64,000 bases of DNA from Polaribacter sp. Z022 (GTDB lineage Bacteria; Bacteroidota; Bacteroidia; Flavobacteriales; Flavobacteriaceae): the NCBI RefSeq assembly GCF_023555495.1, contig NZ_JALCZO010000003.1, forward strand, positions 578,896-642,895, given 5' to 3'. Position numbers and translations under genes: made by a program. Positions 1-8,107 of the stretch are shown here, piece after piece; position 1 is the stretch's first letter; each line of letters begins with the position of its first letter. The notes below the pieces were generated by a model. The model was given only the letters and a program-made list of their open reading frames with translations. It made no database searches and was not told the origin of the DNA.

Positions 1-1425
1 GGTGCATTTGACCCTCACACAACTTATATGGCACCAAATATTAAAGAAAGATTTGACCAAGACATGTCTGGAAAATTAGAAGGTATTGGAGCTAGATTAC
101 AAAAAAAAGGAATTTATACGCATGTGTTTGAATTAGTTTCTGGAGGTCCTGCTTGGAAACAAGGAGAATTAGAAGCTGGCGATATTATTTTAGAAGTAGC
201 TCAAGGAAGAAAAAAACCTTTAGATATTGTTGGTATGCGTTTAGATGATGCCATTAAATTTATAAAAGGAAAAAAAGGAACAGAAGTAAGACTTACTGTT
301 AAGAAAAAAATGGATGGTTCTACTAAAATAATTTCTATAATTAGAGATGTAGTAGAGTTAGAAGAAACTTTTGTTAAATCTAGTATTGTAGAAAAAGATG
401 GTAAAAAATACGGAATTATTGATTTACCAAAATTCTACATTAACTTTAATGAAGCTAACTATAGAGATTCTGCTAAAGACATGGAAAAAGAAATTGAACG
501 TTTAAAAAGCGAAGGTGTTTCTGGTTTAATTGTCGATTTAAGAAATAATGGAGGTGGATCTTTAAAAACAGCTATAGAAATTAGTGGTTTATTTATTAAT
601 CAAGGCCCTATTGTTCAAATTAAATATAGAGGAGAAAATCCTATCGTTAAAAAAGATATAGATCCAAAAATACAATGGGATGGAGCTGTAGTAGTTTTAG
701 TAAATGAATTTTCTGCATCTGCATCAGAAATATTTGCTGCTGCTATGCAAGATTATAAAAGAGCAGTTATTATTGGTGGAAATCAAACTTATGGAAAAGG
801 AACTGTACAAAGTGTTTTACCTATAAATCAATTTACCAAATACAATAAAAACTTAGGTGCCTTAAAAATGACTATTCAAAAATTCTATAGAATTAATGGA
901 GGTTCTACTCAAATTGAAGGAGTATATTCTGATATTGCAATACCAAGTAGATATAGTTATATGAAATTTGGTGAAAGAGATTTAGAAGGTGCTTTAATTT
1001 GGGATAAAGTAAAGCAAGCAGATTATATTCAAACAAATTCTTATGAAAACTTTTCTGATGTAATTTTTAATAGTAAACAAAGAATTGCAGCGGATTCTAA
1101 ATTTAAATTAATTAATGAATATGCTAAATGGTTAAAAGAAAATCAAGATGATACTTCATATTCTTTAAATTATAAAATGTTTGCAAAAGAAAATGAGGTT
1201 CGAGAAAAAAATGCTGAAAAATTTAAATATGTTTTCGATTACAAATCAGATTTAATATTTACATCACCAAAATACGAACAACTACTTTTTAAAAACGATA
1301 CTGCTTTAGCAGACAAAAGAATTGCATGGCATAAAAATTTATCTAAAGATGTTTATGTTTTTGAAGCTCTAAATGTTTTAAGCGAATTAAAATTAACTTC
1401 TGCTAATAAAATAGTTAAACACTAA
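1..1425 (+). CDS. prc: Carboxy-terminal (tail-specific) protease Prc/Ctp, 5' truncated by window edge
   Basis: The reading frame is open from base 1, so the visible 474 codons are the C-terminal part of a longer protein; the first ATG at 28 is internal. The opening residues AFDPHTTYMAP match the DPHT.Y..P motif that precedes the PDZ domain in this family. A PDZ domain follows (about fragment residues 20-110), then the S41 protease core with a SASASE motif at residues 238-243 and the catalytic-type lysine K266 in YGKGTVQ. The C-terminal 170 residues match the extra domain of the Prc branch. Family members act in the periplasm on C-termini of envelope proteins. A hairpin terminator follows directly. 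Confidence 0.92.
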   Translation, partial: GAFDPHTTYMAPNIKERFDQDMSGKLEGIGARLQKKGIYTHVFELVSGGPAWKQGELEAGDIILEVAQGRKKPLDIVGMRLDDAIKFIKGKKGTEVRLTVKKKMDGSTKIISIIRDVVELEETFVKSSIVEKDGKKYGIIDLPKFYINFNEANYRDSAKDMEKEIERLKSEGVSGLIVDLRNNGGGSLKTAIEISGLFINQGPIVQIKYRGENPIVKKDIDPKIQWDGAVVVLVNEFSASASEIFAAAMQDYKRAVIIGGNQTYGKGTVQSVLPINQFTKYNKNLGALKMTIQKFYRINGGSTQIEGVYSDIAIPSRYSYMKFGERDLEGALIWDKVKQADYIQTNSYENFSDVIFNSKQRIAADSKFKLINEYAKWLKENQDDTSYSLNYKMFAKENEVREKNAEKFKYVFDYKSDLIFTSPKYEQLLFKNDTALADKRIAWHKNLSKDVYVFEALNVLSELKLTSANKIVKH

Positions 1426-1452
1426 AATTTAATACAATTTTAAAAATACTAT

Positions 1453-1486
1453 AACCTGATAATATTTTTTATTATCAGGTTTTTAA
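1453..1486 (+). terminator. Rho-independent terminator after prc-like gene
   Basis: An 11-bp stem (AACCTGATAAT pairing with ATTATCAGGTT), a 7-base loop and a short T run lie 28 bases past the protease stop. It ends just before the thioesterase start at 1498. Confidence 0.75.
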
Positions 1487-1497
1487 ATATCCAAAAA

Positions 1498-1938
1498 ATG
1501 AGTTTTAAAGTAACTTTTACAACAAAATGGGCAGATTTTGACCCAAACAGACATATGCGTCACACAGCATACAATGATTATGCAGCAGAATTAAGAGTAC
1601 GTTATTTTAGAGATCAAAATTTCTCTATCAATGATTTTACCAAACACAATATTGGACCTATACTTTTTACAGAAGAAACTTCTTTTAGAAAAGAAATTCA
1701 TTTAGGAGAAAATATAACTGTAGATTTTAAAATAGCTGGTTTATCTAAAAACAATGAACGCTGGAAAATTACCCATCAAATTTTTAACGAAGCTGGTAAA
1801 TTATCTGCAATTGTAAAAGTTTATGGAGCTTGGATTGATTTAACAAAAAGAAAGTTAACAACACCTCCAAAAGAAGCACAACACCTTTTTGATAATGCTG
1901 AAAAAAGTGAAGACTATAAAGAAATTATAATGACATAA
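1498..1938 (+). CDS. Acyl-CoA thioesterase, hotdog fold (4-hydroxybenzoyl-CoA thioesterase-like)
   Basis: A 146-residue protein of the usual length for single hotdog-fold thioesterases. The N-terminal pattern WADFDPNRHMRHTAYNDY matches the family signature with an aspartate, a histidine and a tyrosine in D.N.H......Y spacing, where the aspartate is the usual catalytic residue. It has no signal peptide, so it is cytoplasmic. Family members hydrolyse acyl-CoA thioesters; the chain specificity cannot be read from the sequence. It sits alone between two terminators, so it is probably its own transcription unit. Confidence 0.8.
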   Translation: MSFKVTFTTKWADFDPNRHMRHTAYNDYAAELRVRYFRDQNFSINDFTKHNIGPILFTEETSFRKEIHLGENITVDFKIAGLSKNNERWKITHQIFNEAGKLSAIVKVYGAWIDLTKRKLTTPPKEAQHLFDNAEKSEDYKEIIMT

Positions 1939-1942
1939 TACT

Positions 1943-1979
1943 AAACAAAAAAACCTCCAAATTGGAGGTTTTTTTGTTT
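1943..1979. terminator. Bidirectional terminator between convergent genes
   Basis: A perfect 18-bp inverted repeat around a single central base (1961): the left arm ends CCTCCAA and the right arm begins TTGGAGG, each flanked by a run of seven A or T. It has a T run on both strands, so it can stop the thioesterase transcript and the convergent symporter transcript. Confidence 0.88.
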
Positions 1980-1994
1980 ATAAATGTTGTTTTT

Positions 1995-3623
1995 TTACCA
2001 GAATAAAGAATAAAGAACTGCAAGTAATATACATACAATCATAGATCCAATATTAAACAACGGAGTTGTTTTAAATAAATCTTTAGAAATTTCAATTCCT
2101 TTAGGATCATCAGCTCCTTTATTTTGAATGTTACTCATTATAACAATTATAACAATTGTTAATAAAGTAGTTATACCCATTTGGTGCATCCAAGGCTCGA
2201 AAACTGGAATAGGAATAAATTTTAATGCTAATGCAATTGGTATTGATAATACAGCTCCCCAAATTGCAGCGTTGTTTGTAGTTTTTTTCCAGAATAAACC
2301 TAATAAGAAAACTGCTAAAATACCTGGACTCACAATTCCTGTATATTCTTGTATAAATTGAAATGCTTGATCAATACCCCCTAATAATGGAGCTACAATA
2401 ACAGCAATCAATAAAGAAACTGCAGCAGAAATTCTACCTACATTAACAGTAGTTTTATCATCTGCATTTTTATTAATGTATTGTTTATAAATATCCATTG
2501 TAAAAATAGTAGAAGTAGAATTTAACATAGAAGCTAAAGAAGAAACAACTGCAGCAGCTAAAGCAGCAAAAGCAACACCTTTAAGTCCTGTTGGTAAAAA
2601 CTGTAACAACCAAGGGTAAGCTTTATCAGCTTGTTCTGCAGAAGGCATATTTAACATACCTACTTCTCCTAAATTTGCCATAATAGATGGGTCATTAACC
2701 ATTACATAAGCAGCTATTCCAGGAATTACAACAATTAACGGAATTACTAGTTTTAAAAATGCTGCTAATAAAATACCTTTTTGAGATTCTTTTAAAGATT
2801 TTGCAGCTAAAGTTCTTTGAATAATATATTGGTTGAATCCCCAGTAATATAAATTGGCAACCCATAAACCACCAACTAACACCCAGATACCAGGTAAGTT
2901 TACATAATTGTCATTAGTTTCTTCTAAAATCATATGAAACTTCTCTGGAGCAGCTTCTACTACTTTAGAAAAACCAGCTAACATTCCTTCTCCACCAGAA
3001 ACTGTATTTAAAGCTAAATAAGTAGTTACTAAACCTCCTAAAACTAAAAACACTACTTGTATTACATCTGTCCATGCAACTGCAGACAAACCTCCATATA
3101 ATGAATATGCTGCTGCAAATAAAGCAAGACCTATTATGGCATACATCATATCTACACCCATAATAGTTTCTATTGCTAAACCTCCTAAATATAAAACTGA
3201 AGCAAGATTTACAAACACATAAAGACCTAACCAAAAAACAGCTAAAATAGTTTTTAAGTTTGTTGAAAAACGTTTTTCAACAAATTCAGGTATTGTATAT
3301 AAGCCTTTTTCAATAAAGATTGGTAAAAAATATTTACCTACTATTATTAATGTTAAAGCTGCCATCCATTCATAAGAAGCAATTGCAATACCCAAAGCAA
3401 AACCAGAACCAGACATTCCAATAAATTGCTCTGCAGAAATATTTGCTGCAATTAAAGACGTACCAATAGCCCACCAAGGTAGAGATTTACTTGCCAAAAA
3501 GTAATCTTCTGCATTCTTTTGATGCCCCTCTTTGTCTCGAGAAACCCATAATCCTACACCTAAAATTAAAATGGCATAAGCTATGAAGACTATATAGTCC
3601 CACATTTCAAAACCTGCTGTCAT
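1995..3623 (-). CDS. sglT: Sodium/sugar (galactose) symporter, SSS family, vSGLT-like
   Basis: A 542-residue inner-membrane protein with about 14 hydrophobic helices. Long stretches resemble Vibrio vSGLT, such as AANISAEQFIGMSGSG and YTIPEFVEKRF. With a constant offset of three, residues recalled as galactose contacts in vSGLT are all present: N61, Q66, E85, N257, Y260 and K291. The sodium-site serine pair is visible in AAAVVSSLASML. It would import galactose (or glucose) with Na+. It is divergent from the regulator and Leloir genes at 3789-7879, which supports galactose as substrate. Start is the ATG at 3623; 'MTAGFEMWDY' is the usual N-terminus length for the family. Confidence 0.9.
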   Translation of the reverse strand: MTAGFEMWDYIVFIAYAILILGVGLWVSRDKEGHQKNAEDYFLASKSLPWWAIGTSLIAANISAEQFIGMSGSGFALGIAIASYEWMAALTLIIVGKYFLPIFIEKGLYTIPEFVEKRFSTNLKTILAVFWLGLYVFVNLASVLYLGGLAIETIMGVDMMYAIIGLALFAAAYSLYGGLSAVAWTDVIQVVFLVLGGLVTTYLALNTVSGGEGMLAGFSKVVEAAPEKFHMILEETNDNYVNLPGIWVLVGGLWVANLYYWGFNQYIIQRTLAAKSLKESQKGILLAAFLKLVIPLIVVIPGIAAYVMVNDPSIMANLGEVGMLNMPSAEQADKAYPWLLQFLPTGLKGVAFAALAAAVVSSLASMLNSTSTIFTMDIYKQYINKNADDKTTVNVGRISAAVSLLIAVIVAPLLGGIDQAFQFIQEYTGIVSPGILAVFLLGLFWKKTTNNAAIWGAVLSIPIALALKFIPIPVFEPWMHQMGITTLLTIVIIVIMSNIQNKGADDPKGIEISKDLFKTTPLFNIGSMIVCILLAVLYSLFW

Positions 3624-3788
3624 AATCGTTAATTTGTTTAGTTATTTATTAATTTTAATCAAATATATGCATATAAAATATAGAAATGTATCTGAGGTTC
3701 CAAAAGTATGTCCCTCTCAGTACATATTTTTCAAACTGGTAGGGTTAGGTAGGTTTTTTGTAAATTTTAACTTATATTTGTAGGTACA
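3624..3788. promoter_or_regulatory. Divergent promoter/operator region, symporter vs galactose operon
   Basis: Rightward: TATATTTG at 3773-3780 fits the Bacteroidota -7 element TAnnTTTG and lies 8 bases before the regulator ATG, which would make that mRNA nearly leaderless. No TTG is found at -33; instead a direct repeat GGTAGG-GTTA-GGTAGG (3738-3753, 10-bp period) occupies that place. Leftward: TACTTTTG (complement of 3701-3708) with TTTG 23 bases upstream (3732-3735), and a second -7-like TATATTTG (complement of 3660-3667) overlapping a perfect 12-base palindrome at 3664-3675. These are candidate sites for the GntR-type regulator. Confidence 0.5.
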
Positions 3789-4781
3789 ATGATAGAGGTT
3801 AAAAAAAAAATAGGGATTCCAATTTATAAGCAAATTATTAGCACTATAGAAAATGCTATTGAAAAAGGTGAGCTTAAAAAAGGTGATAAACTTCCGTCTA
3901 TAAATACTATAAAAGATAAAAACCAACTTTCTAGAGATACAGTTTTAACTGCCTTTAACGAATTAAAAAATAGAGGAATTATTCAATCTATAGTTGGTAA
4001 AGGATATTATGTTTCTAGTGAAAACATTAATGTACATCAAAAAGTATTTTTACTATTTGATGAATTAAATTCATTTAAAGAAGATTTGTACAACTCTTTT
4101 TTAGAAAATTTAAATCATAATATTGAAGTAGATATCTACTTTCATCATTTTAATGAAACTATTTTTCAAAAATTAATTAGAGACAATGCAGGCGATTATA
4201 ATAGTTATGTAATTATGCCAGCTAATTTTCAAAATACAATTCATACAATTCAGCTTTTACCTAAAGACAAAGTTTATATTTTAGATCAAATTCATAAAGA
4301 CTTAAAAGATTTTCCTTCTGTTTACCAAAACTTTGAAAAAGCCATTTATAATAATTTAAATAATGCTTCAGAATATATTTCTAAATACAAAAAACTAAAG
4401 CTAGTTTTTTCAGAACTAAAACAACCAAAAGGTATTTTAAAAGGGTTTACAAAATTTTGTGAAGAAAAATTAATTCCTTACGAAATTTTAAAAAAAATAG
4501 AGGATAACTCATTAGAAAAAGATGAACTTTATATTCTTCTTGATGATAAGAGTTTATTGAAAATTATTAAAAAAATGAAAATGCAAAATTTTTCATTAGC
4601 TAATGATATTGGTGTTATTTCTTATAATGACACTTTATTAAAAGAAATTGTAGAAGGTGGTATAACAACCATAACAACAGACTTTAATGAAATGGGTAAA
4701 AATTTAGCAAAAATGATTTTAAATAAAGAAAATAAGAAAATAGAAAACCCAAACAAATTAATAATTAGAAACTCAATTTAA
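3789..4781 (+). CDS. GntR-family transcriptional regulator with periplasmic-binding-protein-like sensor
   Basis: A 330-residue protein. Residues 1-75 form a GntR winged helix: GIPIYKQI, GDKLPSIN and LSRDTV, then GKGYYV. The rest (about 85-330) resembles the LacI-type ligand-binding fold (sugar sensor) with alternating hydrophobic strands, ending with ITTITTDFNEMGKNLAKM. This domain pairing is known from sugar regulators such as AraR. It is the first gene of the epimerase-galK-galT group, seven bases before the next gene, and divergent from the symporter, so it probably controls galactose use. The ligand is inferred from neighbours only. Confidence 0.82.
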   Translation: MIEVKKKIGIPIYKQIISTIENAIEKGELKKGDKLPSINTIKDKNQLSRDTVLTAFNELKNRGIIQSIVGKGYYVSSENINVHQKVFLLFDELNSFKEDLYNSFLENLNHNIEVDIYFHHFNETIFQKLIRDNAGDYNSYVIMPANFQNTIHTIQLLPKDKVYILDQIHKDLKDFPSVYQNFEKAIYNNLNNASEYISKYKKLKLVFSELKQPKGILKGFTKFCEEKLIPYEILKKIEDNSLEKDELYILLDDKSLLKIIKKMKMQNFSLANDIGVISYNDTLLKEIVEGGITTITTDFNEMGKNLAKMILNKENKKIENPNKLIIRNSI

Positions 4782-4788
4782 CTATATC

Positions 4789-5679
4789 GTGTATACTATA
4801 AAACATAATCAACAAACAAATATTTTAGAAATTAAAAATTCTGAAAGTAACGTTTATGGAAAAATATATTTAGACCAAGGAGCAAGTTTGCAAGAATTAA
4901 CTTTAGACGGCAAATCTATAATTCAAAACTTAAACCCTCTTAGTTATGAAACCACATATGCATCCTCTATTTTATTTCCTTTTGCTAATAGAGTTAAAGA
5001 TGGAATTTATTCTTTTAATAATGAAAGTTTTCAATTAGAAACAAATCAAAAAGAAGAAAATAACGCACTACATGGGTTTGTTTATAATAAAACTTTTAAA
5101 GTTATAAAGACAGAAGAATTAAAAAATTCTGCAAGCATTACTTTAGAATACGAAGAAACAAATAAAACTAAAGGTTTTCCATATACCTATTTTATTCAAG
5201 TAGTGTATACTTTTAAAAATGACATGTTAAGTTTATCTATTAATATAAAAAATACTGATAACAAAACATTTCCATTTACTCTAGGATGGCATCCATATTT
5301 TATTAGTGATAATTTATATAAAAGCTCTATAAATTTAGATTGCAAGCAAAAACTAATAATTGGAGATAGAAATATTACAACAGGTACTGAAGAAGTAAAC
5401 TCTGTAATTACTTTAGATATAGAAGACGAACAATTAGATGATTGTTGGGTATTAAACACAGATAAAGTTCAATTTATAACGCCAACTTATAAACTAAATT
5501 TCGAATCTTCTGTAGAAGAAAATTTCTTACAAGCTTATACTCCACCAAGAAAAAACACAATAGCCATAGAACCAACAACTGGTGTTTCTGATAGCTTTAA
5601 CAACAATATAGGATTACAATCTTTAAAACCAAATGAAGATTATTCCATTACATGGAAAATAAATATTATTAACAATTAA
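4789..5679 (+). CDS. galM: Aldose 1-epimerase family protein (mutarotase), GTG start
   Basis: A 296-residue beta-sandwich protein. Family residues visible are the histidine in NALHGFVYN, the histidine in LGWHPYF, and a glutamate late in the chain in AIEPTTG, matching the two histidines and one glutamate used by galactose mutarotase. It interconverts alpha and beta hexose anomers and supplies alpha-galactose to galactokinase. The reading frame begins with GTG at 4789, seven bases after the regulator stop; no in-frame ATG lies near that position. It is followed 10 bases later by galK, so all four genes look like one operon. Confidence 0.85.
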   Translation: MYTIKHNQQTNILEIKNSESNVYGKIYLDQGASLQELTLDGKSIIQNLNPLSYETTYASSILFPFANRVKDGIYSFNNESFQLETNQKEENNALHGFVYNKTFKVIKTEELKNSASITLEYEETNKTKGFPYTYFIQVVYTFKNDMLSLSINIKNTDNKTFPFTLGWHPYFISDNLYKSSINLDCKQKLIIGDRNITTGTEEVNSVITLDIEDEQLDDCWVLNTDKVQFITPTYKLNFESSVEENFLQAYTPPRKNTIAIEPTTGVSDSFNNNIGLQSLKPNEDYSITWKINIINN

Positions 5680-5689
5680 CTATACTAAA

Positions 5690-6838
5690 ATGAGTGCAAC
5701 ACTAATTAAGGATGTAAAAGAGACATTCATCAAAGAGTTTAATACAGAACCTTTATTGATTTTTTCTCCTGGAAGAATCAATATTATTGGAGAACATACT
5801 GATTATAATGATGGTTTTGTTTTTCCTGCTGCTGTAAATAAGGGAATTGCTGCTGCTGTTCAAAAAAGTGATTCTGGTTCTTGTACAGCTATCGCTTTAG
5901 ATTTAGATAGCACAATTAAATTTGAGCTTGACAAACTAAAACCATCTAAAGAAGGTAGTTGGGAAAACTATGTTTTTGGTGTTGTTGCAGAAATACAGAA
6001 TAGAAATAAAATTATTGGAGATTTCAACATCATTTTTAAAGGTAATATACCAGGAGGAGCAGGTATGTCTTCTTCTGCAGCTCTAGAAAATAGTGTTGTT
6101 TTTGGATTAAATGAATTATTTGATTTAGGCTTAACTAAACACGAAATGATCCTTATTTCTCAAAAAGCAGAACATAACTATGTTGGTGTTAATTGCGGAA
6201 TTATGGATCAATATGCAAGTATGTTTGGTATAAAAGACAATGCATTGCATTTAGATTGTAGAACAGTAGAATCTAAACCATATAAAATAGATTTTAAAGA
6301 TCATCAATTAATGTTGATAAACACTAATGTTAAACATAGTTTATCAGATAGTGCTTATAATGATAGACGTTCTGCTTGTGAAAGTATTTCAGAATTATTA
6401 GGCATTAAAGCATTAAGAGATGCAACAGAAGCAGATTTAGAAACTGTAATAGACAAAGTTACACCATCTAACTATCAGAAAGCTTTATACATCATACAAG
6501 AAAACGCAAGAACAATAAAAGCGGCTAAAGCAATAGAAAATAACGATTTAGAGTTATTAGGATCTTTAATCTATCAATCTCATGCAGGTTTATCTGACCA
6601 ATACAAGGTAAGTTGTGATGAGCTAGATTTTTTAGTTACTCAAGCTAAAAAAAATAAACACATATTAGGAGCAAGAATGATGGGTGGTGGTTTTGGTGGT
6701 TGTACCATTAACTTAATAGCAAATACAGAAGCAAAATCTTTTGCAGAAACAGCTTCTAAAGCATACAAAAATAAATTTGGTAATGAATGTTCAGTATATT
6801 TTATTGAACTTTCTGAAGGAACACATATTGTAAAATAA
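5690..6838 (+). CDS. galK: Galactokinase
   Basis: A 382-residue GHMP kinase, the normal length for GalK. The signature GRINIIGEHTDYNDG at the N-terminus is specific for galactokinases, the glycine/serine-rich ATP loop GGAGMSSSAALE follows, and the third motif GARMMGGGFGGCTI closes the fold. It phosphorylates alpha-galactose to galactose-1-phosphate in the cytoplasm. It sits between the epimerase and galT with 10- and 18-base gaps. Confidence 0.97.
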   Translation: MSATLIKDVKETFIKEFNTEPLLIFSPGRINIIGEHTDYNDGFVFPAAVNKGIAAAVQKSDSGSCTAIALDLDSTIKFELDKLKPSKEGSWENYVFGVVAEIQNRNKIIGDFNIIFKGNIPGGAGMSSSAALENSVVFGLNELFDLGLTKHEMILISQKAEHNYVGVNCGIMDQYASMFGIKDNALHLDCRTVESKPYKIDFKDHQLMLINTNVKHSLSDSAYNDRRSACESISELLGIKALRDATEADLETVIDKVTPSNYQKALYIIQENARTIKAAKAIENNDLELLGSLIYQSHAGLSDQYKVSCDELDFLVTQAKKNKHILGARMMGGGFGGCTINLIANTEAKSFAETASKAYKNKFGNECSVYFIELSEGTHIVK

Positions 6839-6856
6839 AATATTAAGAAATTTAAA

Positions 6857-7879
6857 ATGAGTAATACAAACTTACAAGATTATTCGCACAAGCGATTTAA
6901 TATTCTTACAGGAGAATGGGTTTTAGTATCTCCACATAGAGCTAAAAGACCATGGCAAGGACAAAATGAAGAAATAAATAACGAAAAAAGACCAACTCAT
7001 GATGAGTCTTGTTATTTATGTGCTAGAAATACTAGAATTAGCGGAGATGTAAACCCAGATTATAAAGATGTTTTTGTTTTTACAAACGACTTTGCTGCAC
7101 TTCAAAACGATTCACCAACTTTTAATGTTAACGAAGGGCTATTAAAAGCACAAAGTGAAACTGGAATTTGTAAAGTAATCTGTTTTAGTCCAGATCATTC
7201 AAAAAGTTTAGCAGATATGTCTGCTTCAGAAATTCAAAAAGTTGTTTTTGCATGGCAAAAAGAATACACAGAATTAGCTGCAAATCCAGATATTAATTAT
7301 GTTCAGATTTTTGAAAACAAAGGTTCAGTAATGGGATGTAGCAATCCTCATCCTCATGGACAAATTTGGAGTCAATCATCATTACCAAATGAAGTTGATA
7401 AAAAAAATACGCAACAATTAAATTATTACAACAAGAATAACAGTAGTTTATTAGGTGATTATTTAGCACAAGAATTAGAAAAACAAGAGCGAATTATTTT
7501 TGAAAATGAAGGCTTTGTAGTTTTAGTTCCTTTTTGGGCAATTTGGCCTTTTGAAGCTATGATAGTACCTAAAAGACATATTTCTAATATTTTAGAAATG
7601 ACTGAAAAAGAAACATTGCAATATGGTGAAGCAATTGCTGTATTAACAAAAGCATATGATAAGATTTTTAACACATCTTTTCCATATTCTTCAGGAATTC
7701 ATCAAGCACCTACAGATGGTAATGAAAATAAACATTGGCATTGGCACATGAGTTTTTACCCTCCATTATTAAGAAGTGCTTCTGTAAAGAAATTTATGGT
7801 TGGTTATGAAATGTTTGGAACTCCACAGAGAGATATAACTGCAGAACAAGCTGTAAAAATGATAAAAGATTGTTTGTAG
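6857..7879 (+). CDS. galT: UDP-glucose:galactose-1-phosphate uridylyltransferase
   Basis: A 340-residue class I GalT of the HIT superfamily. The active-site His-Pro-His is present in CSNPHPHGQIW, the zinc-site cysteines in CYLCARNT, and the C-terminal half carries KHWHWHMSFYPP. It swaps the UMP group between UDP-glucose and galactose-1-phosphate. No UDP-glucose 4-epimerase (galE) is visible in the window, so that step must be encoded elsewhere. The operon ends here at a strong hairpin. Confidence 0.97.
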   Translation: MSNTNLQDYSHKRFNILTGEWVLVSPHRAKRPWQGQNEEINNEKRPTHDESCYLCARNTRISGDVNPDYKDVFVFTNDFAALQNDSPTFNVNEGLLKAQSETGICKVICFSPDHSKSLADMSASEIQKVVFAWQKEYTELAANPDINYVQIFENKGSVMGCSNPHPHGQIWSQSSLPNEVDKKNTQQLNYYNKNNSSLLGDYLAQELEKQERIIFENEGFVVLVPFWAIWPFEAMIVPKRHISNILEMTEKETLQYGEAIAVLTKAYDKIFNTSFPYSSGIHQAPTDGNENKHWHWHMSFYPPLLRSASVKKFMVGYEMFGTPQRDITAEQAVKMIKDCL

Positions 7880-7901
7880 AATTAAACAATTATTAAAAAA
7901 T

Positions 7902-7935
7902 AAAAAGCTTCTCAAAAAATTGAGAAGCTTTTTTT
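7902..7935. terminator. Rho-independent terminator of galactose operon, shared with convergent tRNA
   Basis: A 14-bp stem AAAAAGCTTCTCAA / TTGAGAAGCTTTTT with a 4-base A loop and T runs on both strands. It lies between galT and the 3' end of tRNA-Leu and could serve both. Confidence 0.9.
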
Positions 7936-7936
7936 G

Positions 7937-8018
7937 TACAGGCGGAGAGACTCGAACTCTCACACCTCGCGGCACTAGATCCTAAGTCTAGCGTGTCTAC
8001 CAATTCCACCACGCCTGC
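7937..8018 (-). tRNA. tRNA-Leu, anticodon TAG
   Basis: On the minus strand the 82-base gene begins GCAGGCG and ends CGCCTGT plus A73, closing a 7-bp acceptor stem with one G-U pair at the top. The anticodon arm is CTAGA-CTTAGGA-TCTAG, giving anticodon TAG that reads CUA leucine codons. A long variable arm and the T-loop GTTCGAGTC mark a class II leucine tRNA. The CCA end is not encoded. Confidence 0.96.
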
Positions 8019-8029
8019 AATTTGGACTG

Positions 8030-8059
8030 CAAATATAAACAAACATCGCAAATTACAAA
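8030..8059 (-). promoter_or_regulatory. Bacteroidota-type promoter of tRNA-Leu
   Basis: On the minus strand TTTG (8059-8056), an 18-base spacer, then TATATTTG (8037-8030) match the TTG-N17..23-TAnnTTTG consensus. The -7 box ends 11 bases before the mature tRNA 5' end, a fitting distance. Confidence 0.75.
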
Positions 8060-8107
8060 GTAGTTAATTATTATTTTTTATTTTTGATTGAAATTTAAAA
8101 ATAATTA

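Noticed and set aside
2965..3234. Cysteine-rich small frame inside the symporter gene
   Set aside because: Out-of-frame shadow of a strongly supported transporter gene, with implausible composition.
3717..3926. Minus-strand frame over the GntR promoter and start
   Set aside because: Low-complexity F, Y, N-rich translation, antisense to a good gene and across its promoter.
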